Position numbers and translations under genes: made by a program. Source: DATFTE01 sp963840665 (lineage in GTDB: Bacteria; Acidobacteriota; Terriglobia; Terriglobales; Acidobacteriaceae). From it: a DNA stretch of 64,000 nt. The notes under the pieces were generated by a model. It did not search any database and was not told where the DNA came from. It saw only the letters and a program-made list of their open reading frames with translations. The DNA lies in contig CAWIZO010000005.1 in the NCBI GenBank assembly GCA_963840665.1, positions 496,001-560,000 on the forward strand. The letters run 5' to 3'. This document shows, in pieces, positions 1 through 7,892 of this stretch; the stretch's first letter is position 1; each line of letters opens with the position of its first letter.

Positions 1-414
1 CAACACCGGCATGATCACAGTGCTGCTGGTGCAGCCGAAAACTCCACCGAGCAGGAGCGCCGATCTCCAGGGAAGCAGCAGGCTCCAATGCGCCGTGGCC
101 GCGACCGCGCCGAAGGCGAGCCCATAGCCGAGAAAGGCGAGCAGCACTCCGCCGGGGAAATGGCGGATGCCTTCGCGCAGGTTCAATTCCATTCCGCCTT
201 CGAAAAGAATAAGGATCAGCGCGAGTGCGCCCAGAAGCTGGGTGAAGGTGCGGAACTGATCGGGATTCACCCATTTCAACACGGGGCCAAGCACTAGGCC
301 TGCGACCAGCAACACGACGAGGTCGGGAATGCGGGTGACGCGGAAGAGGCGGTTGGCGACGAACGCCAGCAGCAAGAGGCCGCCGATCAGGCCGAAAATC
401 TGGATCTCGCTCAT
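1..414 (-). CDS. Cation/proton antiporter, partial (N-terminal 138 residues)
   Basis: The reverse strand encodes MSEIQIFGLIGGLLLLAFVA and stays open to the window edge, so the C-terminal part is missing. The first hydrophobic helix is followed by RIPDLVVLLVAGLVLGP, the helix signature of CPA1/CPA2 sodium(potassium)/proton exchangers, then by ALILILFEGGMELN and further hydrophobic segments ending near GVFGCTSSTVIMPVL. The family exchanges cations for protons across the inner membrane. The gene is divergent from lpdA, so the 116 bp between 415 and 530 must hold both promoters. Family assignment is good; ion specificity cannot be told. Confidence 0.75.
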   Translation of the reverse strand, partial: MSEIQIFGLIGGLLLLAFVANRLFRVTRIPDLVVLLVAGLVLGPVLKWVNPDQFRTFTQLLGALALILILFEGGMELNLREGIRHFPGGVLLAFLGYGLAFGAVAATAHWSLLLPWRSALLLGGVFGCTSSTVIMPVL

Positions 415-530
415 GCGTCATCCCTGCGAGGCTCATGCTAGCACCAAAGCCGCGATTCCCGAATCCTTCTGGCCTGTCGTAAAATCAATAGTTTGGGGTC
501 TCGACATTATTCTTACTAGGGAGCACTCGA

Positions 531-1949
531 TTGCCAGAAACCATTTATGACATTGCAATTATCGGCAGCGGTCCCGCGGGATACACGGCCGCGATTCGCG
601 CCGGGCAGTACGGATTGAAAACTGCACTGATCGAAAAAGATCACGTGCTGGGCGGAACCTGCCTGCATGTCGGCTGCATTCCGACCAAGGCTTTGCTGTT
701 CAACGCGGAAATCTGGGATCACCTGAAGGACGCGAAAGAGTTTGGCATCGAGGGCGTCGAAGGTCGCAAATTGAACTGGGCCGCCATCCAGGAGCGGAAG
801 TCGAAGGTGGTCACCAAACATGCCAAAGGGCTTGAGTTCCTGATGAAGAAAAACAAGGTGGAGGTGATTCGCGGCTACGGCAAGCTCACGGGTCACGCGA
901 AAAATGGTATTCATACGGTGGACGTCGCGACCTCCGACGGCAAGAGCACTCCGATCAAAGCCAAGAACGTGATTCTCTCGACCGGATCGGAAGCGCGCAT
1001 GTTACCTGGGCTTACCGCCGATGACCGCATTCTGACGAATATTGAAATCCTCAGTCTGAAAGAGATGCCGAAGTCGCTGGTGATTGTGGGCGCGGGCGCG
1101 GTGGGGGTTGAGTTCGCTTCGATCTTCAAGTCATTCGATACCGAGGTGACGATCGTCGAGATGCTGCCGCGATTGGTTCCGGTGGAAGATGAAGAAGTAT
1201 CGAAAGAACTTGCGCGCGTCTACCGCAAGCGGGGTATTAACTTCCATACCAATGCGAAAGTCGAGAAAGTGGAGAAGACCAAGACCGGCATCGCCGTGAC
1301 GATTACCGCTGAAGGCAAGCAGCAGAAAATCGATGCGGAAAAAATTCTGATCGCTGTGGGGCGGAAACCTCGCACTGCGAATATCGGCCTCGAGACCACG
1401 AATATCAAGCCTGAGCGCGAGTTCATCACGGTTGATAGCTGGATGCAGACCGCCGAGCCGGGAGTCTATGCCATCGGTGACATTGTGCTCGGAACTCCGC
1501 AACTGGCACACGTGGGCGCCATGGAAGGCATTGTCGCGGTCACGAAAATTGCCGGCAAGAAGGGCAAGCCGATCAATCCTGAGAGGATTCCGAATGCCAC
1601 GTATTGCCATCCGGAAATCGGCAGCGTCGGTCTGACCGAGACCAAAGCTAAAGAAGCGGGATACAACGTGAAGGTCGGCAAGTTCCCTTTCACGGCTAAT
1701 TCGCGGGCGTCGATCGTGGGACAGCACGAGGGCTTCATCAAGATCGTGTCTGACTCCGACTACGGCGAGATTCTGGGCGTGCATATCATCGGTCCGCAAG
1801 CGACGGAACTGATCGCGGAGGCCGTGGCGGCGATGGAAATGGAAGCCACGGTGGAAGACTTGATGTGGACGATTCACGCGCACCCGACGCTAGCCGAAGC
1901 CATGCTCGATGCATCGAATAGCGTGTATGGAATGGCGATAAACGCGTAG
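531..1949 (+). CDS. lpdA: Dihydrolipoyl dehydrogenase (E3)
   Basis: This 472-residue flavoprotein reoxidises dihydrolipoamide on E2 with NAD+ in 2-oxoacid dehydrogenase complexes. The N-terminal FAD-binding GSGPAGYTAA is followed by the redox disulphide GGTCLHVGCIPTK (Cys44 and Cys49). A second Rossmann motif (VGAGAVGVEFAS) binds NAD, and the C-terminal HPTLAEAM supplies the His451/Glu456 pair, so all catalytic residues are present and the length is normal. The start is a TTG at 531 with an AGGGA Shine-Dalgarno just upstream; no better ATG exists. It leads a cluster with lipB, E1 alpha, E1 beta and E2, which supports the E3 role. Confidence 0.96.
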   Translation: MPETIYDIAIIGSGPAGYTAAIRAGQYGLKTALIEKDHVLGGTCLHVGCIPTKALLFNAEIWDHLKDAKEFGIEGVEGRKLNWAAIQERKSKVVTKHAKGLEFLMKKNKVEVIRGYGKLTGHAKNGIHTVDVATSDGKSTPIKAKNVILSTGSEARMLPGLTADDRILTNIEILSLKEMPKSLVIVGAGAVGVEFASIFKSFDTEVTIVEMLPRLVPVEDEEVSKELARVYRKRGINFHTNAKVEKVEKTKTGIAVTITAEGKQQKIDAEKILIAVGRKPRTANIGLETTNIKPEREFITVDSWMQTAEPGVYAIGDIVLGTPQLAHVGAMEGIVAVTKIAGKKGKPINPERIPNATYCHPEIGSVGLTETKAKEAGYNVKVGKFPFTANSRASIVGQHEGFIKIVSDSDYGEILGVHIIGPQATELIAEAVAAMEMEATVEDLMWTIHAHPTLAEAMLDASNSVYGMAINA

Positions 1950-1960
1950 AAAGATTTCGT

Positions 1961-2034
1961 AATTTGGTAATCGGGTAATTTTGTAATTTACCCGCCGAGA
2001 TTTTCAAATTACCAAATTACCCGATTACAAAATT
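1961..2034. repeat. 29-bp imperfect inverted repeat between lpdA and lipB
   Basis: Positions 1961-1989 and 2006-2034 are inverted copies matching at 27 of 29 bases, built from the unit AATTACCAAATTACCCGATT, with a 16-base loop. In RNA this is a long AU-rich hairpin ending six bases before the lipB ATG at 2040. It lacks a following U-run, so it is not a typical intrinsic terminator. It could limit lipB translation or be a dispersed palindromic element. Confidence 0.8.
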
Positions 2035-2039
2035 ACCAA

Positions 2040-2817
2040 ATGATTTCCGTTCTCCAACTCGGCACCATCGACTACGTTACTGGCCTTCGTCTGCAGGAAA
2101 AGATTGTGGCCCTCCGCAAGGAAGGCCAGATCGGCGACGTATTGCTATTGCTCGAGCACACGCCGGTGATCACTCTGGGAAGGAACGCAAAGGCGTCCAA
2201 CATTCTGGCTTCTCCTGAAAAGTTGGCCGAGCGTGGAGTCGAAGTCTTCGAATGCGACCGCGGAGGAGATGTGACGTTTCATGGTCCCGCGCAGTTGGTC
2301 GGATATCCCATCTTCGATCTGCGCGGCTTTCCTTCTACTGAACCGAAGCGCAGCACCATGGGTGTCATCGAATATGTCAGGAAACTGGAAGAGGCGCTGA
2401 TTCGCACTTGCGCGGATTTTAGCATCGCCACCGAGCGTGTTAAGGGCCTGACCGGGGTTTGGACCAGGCGGCGCTGAGCAAGCGAAGATCGCGGCGCTGG
2501 GCGTCCACATCTCGCGTGGTGTCACATCGCACGGCTTCGCTCTCAATGTGAACACCGATCTCGATTACTTCAATTTGATTATTCCGTGTGGCATCACTTC
2601 AAAACCGGTAACGTCGATACAGAAAGAGTTGGGACACGAGGTGCCAATGCAGGATGTCGCGCATTCTATTTCGCGAAATTTCGGGATGGTGTTTGGCAGC
2701 CAGATCCTTTGGCTCGACAGTCTGGACGCTCTGCTACCGCCCGCGGTGGGCGTGCCGCTGCAGACTCCCAAAGAATTTCGCAAGATGCATAAAGAAGAAG
2801 ACATCTTCCGGGCATGA
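2040..2817 (+). pseudogene. lipB: Lipoyl(octanoyl) transferase, frameshifted
   Basis: LipB moves octanoate from acyl carrier protein to the lipoyl domain lysine of E2. The first frame (2040-2477) reads MISVLQLGTIDYVTGLRLQE, includes the family block CDRGGDVTFHGPAQLVGYPI and stops after TGVWT. The second frame, one base on, continues with GGAEQAKIAALGVHISRGVTSHGFALNVN and PCGI and runs to 2817. The catalytic Lys (AKIA) and Cys (PCGI) both lie in the second frame. The joined length of about 258 residues is normal. One extra base near 2469 explains the break; whether it is real or a sequencing error cannot be decided. No Shine-Dalgarno is visible because the start abuts the inverted repeat. Confidence 0.85.
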
Positions 2818-2873
2818 TGGCGAAATCCGCTGGTACGGGTTAGCATTCTTCGAACAGTTGTCTCTCGCGAAAC

Positions 2874-4166
2874 ATGGCCAAGAAAAGTAAGAAGCTTCCA
2901 GTAAAACCCGCGCGCGCGTCGTCGAATGGGCGCAATGCAGGTCCCCCGGCGAAGTCCTCATCGTCGCAGCGCACCTACACCATCGCCGATTACCGTCTCG
3001 AAAAGCCCCGCTTCGATCTGCGCCAGATCAGAGTCGGCGATACGGTTCGCTACGAGGTCAAAGGCGATCTGAGCGCGCCCGTGCCTCCGATCCGCGCGTC
3101 GAAATATCTCGACAAGAAGCAGTCGATCGCAATTTACCGCTGGATGCTTCTGAACCGCAAAATGGAGGCGGCGCTTGAAAACCTTTATAAGCAGGGCAAA
3201 GTCGTCGGCGGAGTCTATTTTGGACTTGGACAGGAAGCCTGCTCGTGCGCATCCGCGTTCGCGCTCAAGCCCGAAGAGTGGCTTGGCCCCATGATTCGCA
3301 ACCAGGGATCGCTGCTGGTGCGCGGATTCTCCGCGCGCGACATCATGATGCAGTACATGGCGAAGGCCGGATCTCCCACCAAGGGCCGCGATGCATCCTC
3401 GCACTTTGGCGACATTCAAAAGCGCAACGTAGTCGCGCCGATCTCGACACTGGGCGACCTGATTCCGGTGCTTGCCGGGGTTGCGCTTGGAGCGCGGCTT
3501 CAAGGGAAGAACATCGCGGTAATGACTTACATCGGCGACGGCGGCCAATCCACCGGCGTAACCTATGAAGGCCTGAATTTCGCCGCCGTGCAGAATCTCG
3601 GCTTGGTGTTATTCGTCGAAAACAATCTTTGGGGATATTCGACTCCCGCCGACATGCAGTTCCGCGTGAAAGATCTGGCGGAACGTGCCATCGCTTACGG
3701 TATTCCCGGCATCATTATTGACGGCACCGATGCCTGCCAGGTTTACGACGCCGCTCACGAAGCTTGCGAGCGAGCACGTCGCGGCGAGGGCCCCACTCTG
3801 ATCGAAGCCAAGATGATGCGCATGAAGGGCCACGCCATTCACGACGCCGCCGAGTACGTCCCCAAGCCGCTGTTCGAATATTGGAAGAAGCGCGACTGCA
3901 TCGCCCGCTTCGAAAATTATCTGGTGAACGTGAAGAAGTGGCTGAGCGCGCAGGAGAATCAGGCTTTGATTGCCGACGTGGAACGCGAACTGGAAGAGGA
4001 TCGCGAGTTCGCCGTGTCATCTCCCATGCCAACTCCGGAGAGCGCAGCGGGAGGAACGTACTGCGAAGCCGGATGCCATGAGATCAAACCGAAATACGCG
4101 GTGCCGAAAGTAAGGAAGTCGTCGGGAGCGTTGAAGCAGTCGGAAGCCGCGGTGCATTTGAAGTGA
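2874..4166 (+). CDS. 2-oxoacid dehydrogenase E1 component, alpha subunit
   Basis: This 430-residue thiamine diphosphate enzyme subunit decarboxylates a 2-oxoacid (pyruvate or branched-chain) and, with E1 beta, acylates lipoyl-E2. The ThDP/Mg motif is clear: GDGGQSTGVTYEGLN, then VENNLWGYSTP. GPTLIEAKMMRMKGHAIHDA near residue 310 matches the family C-terminal half. A Lys/Ser-rich extension of about 35 residues precedes the conserved part (YTIADYRLEKPRFDLRQ). The gene is intact although both neighbours, lipB and E1 beta, are frameshifted. No strong Shine-Dalgarno precedes the ATG. Substrate (pyruvate versus 2-oxoisovalerate) is not settled by sequence. Confidence 0.9.
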   Translation: MAKKSKKLPVKPARASSNGRNAGPPAKSSSSQRTYTIADYRLEKPRFDLRQIRVGDTVRYEVKGDLSAPVPPIRASKYLDKKQSIAIYRWMLLNRKMEAALENLYKQGKVVGGVYFGLGQEACSCASAFALKPEEWLGPMIRNQGSLLVRGFSARDIMMQYMAKAGSPTKGRDASSHFGDIQKRNVVAPISTLGDLIPVLAGVALGARLQGKNIAVMTYIGDGGQSTGVTYEGLNFAAVQNLGLVLFVENNLWGYSTPADMQFRVKDLAERAIAYGIPGIIIDGTDACQVYDAAHEACERARRGEGPTLIEAKMMRMKGHAIHDAAEYVPKPLFEYWKKRDCIARFENYLVNVKKWLSAQENQALIADVERELEEDREFAVSSPMPTPESAAGGTYCEAGCHEIKPKYAVPKVRKSSGALKQSEAAVHLK

Positions 4167-4234
4167 TGGCATCTTCCACTCATTAGTTTAATCGGCGTTT
4201 GTCCGCGTAAATCCGCGGCGAAAGAATTTTAAAG

Positions 4235-5260
4235 ATGCAACTCACCTATCTCGAAGCCATCCGCCAGGGAATCTGGGAAGAAATGGAACGCGATCCCAGC
4301 GTCTTCTGCATCGGCGAAGACATCGGCATCTATGGCGGCGCGTTCAAAGTCACCGACGGATTCATCGATCACTTCGGCCCGGAGCGCGTCATTGATACGC
4401 CCATCGCTGAGTCGGCTATCGTCGGCGCCGCGTTCGGCGCGTCGCTCACAGGTATGCGTCCTGTCGCCGAGTTTCAATTCATGGATTTCATCGGATGCGC
4501 CTTCAACCAAATCGTCAACATGGTGGCGAAAGCGCATTATCGTTGGGGCGCGCCCGCTCCAATGGTGATTCGCGGGCCCAGCGGCGGCAACGTTCACGGA
4601 GGTCCGTTTCACTCGCAGAATCCCGAGATGTGGTTCGTGCACGCGCCCGGCTTAAAGTTGTTTGCCCGGCTAGCGCCTACGACGCCAAGGGCTTGATCAA
4701 GGCCGCGATTCGCGACAACAATCCGGTCATCTTTTTTGAGCACAAATATCTTTACCGGCGCATCAAAGAAGAGATTCCGGCGGACGATTACATCGTTCCG
4801 CTGGGCAAAGCTCGCATCGCACGCGAAGGCCGCGACCTGAGCATCATCACTTATGCGGCCATGGTGCACACGGCGCTGGAAGCTGCCGAGATTGCTAGCT
4901 AGAGAAGGGATCGAAATTGAGATTGTCGATCTGCGCACGCTTTCACCGCTCGATCGTGAGGCCATCGCGCAGACGGTACGCAAGACGAACAAAGTGATTG
5001 TGCTGCACGAGGACGTTCGCACAGGCGGCATCGCCGGCGAAATCAGCGCCATCATTAATGAAGAAGCCTTCGACGATCTCGACGGTCCCATCGTGCGCAT
5101 CACCGCGCAAGACTCGCCCGTGCCCTTCTCGCCGCCGCAGGAAGAATATTTCCTGCCGAAGGTCAGCGATATCGTTCGCGAGGCGCAAAGCCGTGCTGAA
5201 AGCCTACTAACTTATTCCGAGCCAGGAGGGACGAGTGCGCAATTTTATTCTGGGAAGTAG
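4235..5260 (+). pseudogene. 2-oxoacid dehydrogenase E1 component, beta subunit, two frameshifts
   Basis: The three segments join into one E1 beta protein of about 340 residues. Frame 2 from 4235 gives MQLTYLEAIRQGIWEEMERD, GEDIGIYGGAFKVTDGF and RGPSGGNVHGGPFHSQ. Near 4650 the match moves to frame 1 (VVCPASAYDAKGLIKAAIRD, FFEHKYLYRR). Near 4895 it returns to frame 2 (LAREGIEIEIVDLRTLSPLD, HEDVRTGGIAGEISA). The first break looks like one lost base and the second like one gained base, so the frame is restored downstream. All family blocks are present, which suggests either recent inactivation or base-calling errors. The 3' end overlaps the cytochrome gene start by 26 bases. Confidence 0.85.
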
Positions 5261-5791
5261 TGAATCACGACTGGCGCGAGTGCTGATTCTTGGCGGCCTG
5301 GCCTTCATCTCGCTCGGATTCTTTCCCACTCAATGCCGACGCGACTCCGCCAGCGCTCGAAGAGCCGCATTGCCAACAGTCGCCATGGATGCGTTCCATG
5401 GAAAAGCGCGCTCCCCGCGTCAGCAGCCCTCTGCCTCGCCACCGACGACAATCTGATGGACGGCATGAAGCTCTACACCATGAATTGCGCCGTCTGCCAC
5501 GGCACGCTCGACATGAAACCCAGTCCACTCGAGCACTCGATGTATCCGCCGCCGCCGCAAATCATCCTGATGCCGCTCGACGATCCCGAGTGGCACATCA
5601 ACTACGCGATTAGGACCGGAGTTCGATACACGGGAATGCCCGCCTGGAAAGGCACTCTCAGCGATCAGGACATTTGGAAGTTGACCTTGTTCTTGTCGCG
5701 GATCGAGAAGATGCCCCCGGGCGTTCAGGACTACTGGAAAAAGACGTTTGGCGCTACGCCTACAAGCAGGGTCACTCGGCTTCTGACATGA
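5235..5791 (+). pseudogene. Small membrane-anchored cytochrome c, frameshifted
   Basis: A GTG at 5235 behind a GGAGGG ribosome-binding site opens a membrane anchor (RVLILGGLAFISLGFF). The match then changes frame more than once between about 5330 and 5450. From ATDDNLMDGMKLYTMNCAVC onward it is continuous in one frame, with the haem c site CAVCH at 5486-5500 and the axial-ligand region TGVRYTGMPAWKGTLSDQDI. Mono-haem cytochromes of this shape are common in Acidobacteriota and act in electron transfer on the outer face of the membrane. As it stands the gene cannot make one protein. Confidence 0.65.
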
Positions 5792-5874
5792 AAGATAAGG
5801 ACCTGATCTCCTTATATATAATGTAGGTTTGCACTGGCCCCGGTGGAGATGACTGGGGTGAACGGAAGGAAATT

Positions 5875-7158
5875 ATGCCCACTGATATTGTCATGCCCCA
5901 AATGGGGGAATCGATTTTTGAAGGCACTATTACCAAGTGGCTGAAGAAGCCCGGCGAGAAGGTACAGCGCGACGAACCGCTGTTTGAGATCTCTACCGAC
6001 AAGGTAGACGCGGAGATCCCAGCACCCGCTTCTGGCGTGTTGCAAGAAATTAAGGTGTCCGAGGGAAACACGGTCCAGGTGAACACCGTGGTGGGAACCA
6101 TCGCGGCCGATGGAGAAGCCGCAGCGCCCGCCAAGGTCGCGCCCGCCGCGCAACCCGCGGCTCCAAAGGAAGAAACAAAAGCTGCCCCTGCACCAGCTGT
6201 TCCAGCTGCGCAAGAATCCTCCGACGACGATGGAGATAACGAGCAGGCTCGCTCGTCACCTCTAGTGCGCAAAATCGCTCGCGAGAACAACGTCGATCTC
6301 TCGCAAGTGCAAGGCAGCGGCTTGGGCGGCCGCATCACCAAGCAAGACATCATGGCGTTTCTGGAACGCCCTCAAGCAAAAGCTCCGGCGCCCGCTGCAT
6401 CTGCACCCGCCACACCGGCTCCTGCTGCCAAGCCTGCAGCCCCTGCGGCCATCCCCGGCGATCTCGTGCCGATGACGCAGATGCGCAAGATCATCGCGCA
6501 GCGCATGATCGAATCGCGCCGCACCAGCGCTCACGTTCACTGCATGTTTGAAGTGGACATGACCCGTATCGTGAACCTGCGCAACAAAATGAAGTCTGGA
6601 TTTGAGCAGCGCAACAACGCTCGCCTCACGTTTATGCCCTTCTTCGTGCGCGCGGCCATTATCGCCCTGCAGCAGTTCCCCATCGTGAACGCATCGATCG
6701 AGGGCGAAGGCATCCGTTATCACCGCCATGTCAACGTCGGAATCGCTGTCGCCCTCGATTGGGGGCTCATCGTGCCCGTCCTGAAAAATGCGGATGAGTT
6801 GAACTTCCTCGGATTGCAGCGCGGTATCACCGATCTTGGAGAGCGCTCGCGCACGAAAAAACTCATGCCGCAGGACGTGGAAGGTTCGACATTTACCGTG
6901 ACCAATCCCGGCCAGTTCGGCGCCGTCTTCGGACTGCCCATCATCAACCAGCCAAACTCCGCCATCATGGGGGTGGGTGGGATCACCAAAACTCCACTGG
7001 TGATCACAGATAAAGATGGCTCTGATTCCATCGCCATCCGATCCGTTGTCCACCTCACCCTGGGCTACGATCACCGTCTCATCGACGGCGCCGTCGCCGA
7101 TCAGTTCATGGCCTACGTCAAAAAGACGCTCGAAAATTGGAGCGAAGAGGTCGGGTAG
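5875..7158 (+). CDS. Dihydrolipoamide acyltransferase (E2)
   Basis: This 427-residue E2 core transfers the acyl group from lipoamide to CoA. The N-terminal lipoyl domain (residues 1-80) holds the modified lysine in EISTDKVDAEIPAP (Lys43). An Ala/Pro linker is followed by a peripheral subunit-binding domain (SPLVRKIARENNVDLSQVQG to KQDIMAFLE, about 123-163), a second Ala/Pro linker, and the catalytic domain ending in DHRLIDGAVADQF with His400 and Asp404. The ATG follows GGAAGGAAATT. It completes the E3-E1-E2 set that begins with lpdA, and its lipoyl lysine is the likely target of the neighbouring lipB product. Confidence 0.93.
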   Translation: MPTDIVMPQMGESIFEGTITKWLKKPGEKVQRDEPLFEISTDKVDAEIPAPASGVLQEIKVSEGNTVQVNTVVGTIAADGEAAAPAKVAPAAQPAAPKEETKAAPAPAVPAAQESSDDDGDNEQARSSPLVRKIARENNVDLSQVQGSGLGGRITKQDIMAFLERPQAKAPAPAASAPATPAPAAKPAAPAAIPGDLVPMTQMRKIIAQRMIESRRTSAHVHCMFEVDMTRIVNLRNKMKSGFEQRNNARLTFMPFFVRAAIIALQQFPIVNASIEGEGIRYHRHVNVGIAVALDWGLIVPVLKNADELNFLGLQRGITDLGERSRTKKLMPQDVEGSTFTVTNPGQFGAVFGLPIINQPNSAIMGVGGITKTPLVITDKDGSDSIAIRSVVHLTLGYDHRLIDGAVADQFMAYVKKTLENWSEEVG

Positions 7159-7167
7159 CCCCCGGCC

Positions 7168-7395
7168 TCAAAGTCCCACTTGCTGCTTCCAGGCTTCAAT
7201 TGCCGCAATGGTATCGGTGTCGGCCGCGAGTCCCGCTTTGATCGCCGCCGCCACATTGGCCTGTTCATCGGAGCCGAGATTGAACAGCGACTCCAGCTTC
7301 AGATAAAGCTCGACTCCCGCCGGACCTACAGCCGAAATCGCGCCCAGGATTTCTTCGATCAAGAGAGCAACGCCTTGTATGCCGAGGCTCGCCAT
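7168..7395 (-). CDS. Small acidic protein of unknown function
   Basis: The 75-residue product begins MASLGIQGVALLIEEILGAI and ends TAAIEAWKQQVGL-like helical sequence; I do not recognise a family. A GGAGGGG ribosome-binding site precedes the ATG, and the upstream lipoprotein gene stops one base before it, so the two are probably translated together. It is the last gene of a leftward set that runs back to 12.2 kb. Confidence 0.65.
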   Translation of the reverse strand: MASLGIQGVALLIEEILGAISAVGPAGVELYLKLESLFNLGSDEQANVAAAIKAGLAADTDTIAAIEAWKQQVGL

Positions 7396-7396
7396 A

Positions 7397-7861
7397 TTAT
7401 TTCCCCTCCGCCAGTTGATAGTCCGTCAAGATAATGCTGGCGAGACTTACAATGCCCTGCAGATCCTGCGCGAACGTCTGCTGGCTTTTCGGATTCTTGA
7501 TCCCCAACCCGCCAGATTGAATGAGCGCGGTGCCTTGCTTCTGAATCTCATTCAACAGCGCCTGAATCTGCGTCGACTGACTTGCCGCCTGTGTTGAACC
7601 AGCCGACAGGATGTACTCAATCGCTGAATGATCTTTCGCTACCAGTTCCTGGTAATTGAGGATCGGATCGGCCTGCTGCACGCTGATCGTTCCGGCTCGT
7701 TGAACGCCAATAACACCCTTGGCGACGTCATCGTTGATCTGCGCCAGTGCCGCCATGTTCACGTTCACCCGCTCCCATGGGGACACCGTCCCCGACTGCT
7801 TGTGAATGCATGCGATCGTGACCGACATCAAAATGAATATCAGAGCAATACTTCTTTTCAT
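7397..7861 (-). CDS. Putative lipoprotein of unknown function
   Basis: A start at 7861 (MKRSIALIFILMSVTIACIH) with GGAGG six bases upstream gives 154 residues. The signal sequence ends in a lipobox-like TIAC, so the mature protein is probably lipid-anchored in the cell envelope. The rest is Gln/Ala-rich and helical, without a family I can name. It lies between the exported tail-fibre-like gene and the 75-residue gene, suggesting that the three envelope products work together. A longer reading to 7948 exists but lacks a ribosome-binding site. Confidence 0.7.
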   Translation of the reverse strand: MKRSIALIFILMSVTIACIHKQSGTVSPWERVNVNMAALAQINDDVAKGVIGVQRAGTISVQQADPILNYQELVAKDHSAIEYILSAGSTQAASQSTQIQALLNEIQKQGTALIQSGGLGIKNPKSQQTFAQDLQGIVSLASIILTDYQLAEGK

Positions 7862-7892
7862 TAGTCCTCCAATCCGTCGAATAATCCGTGGA

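Noticed and set aside
1..414. Frameshift in the antiporter gene
   Set aside because: An apparent break disappeared on careful reading; the reverse frame is open from 414 to the window edge.
1131..1883. 250-residue minus-strand frame opposite lpdA
   Set aside because: It is antisense to a strongly conserved gene and His/Arg-rich in the way expected of a shadow frame.
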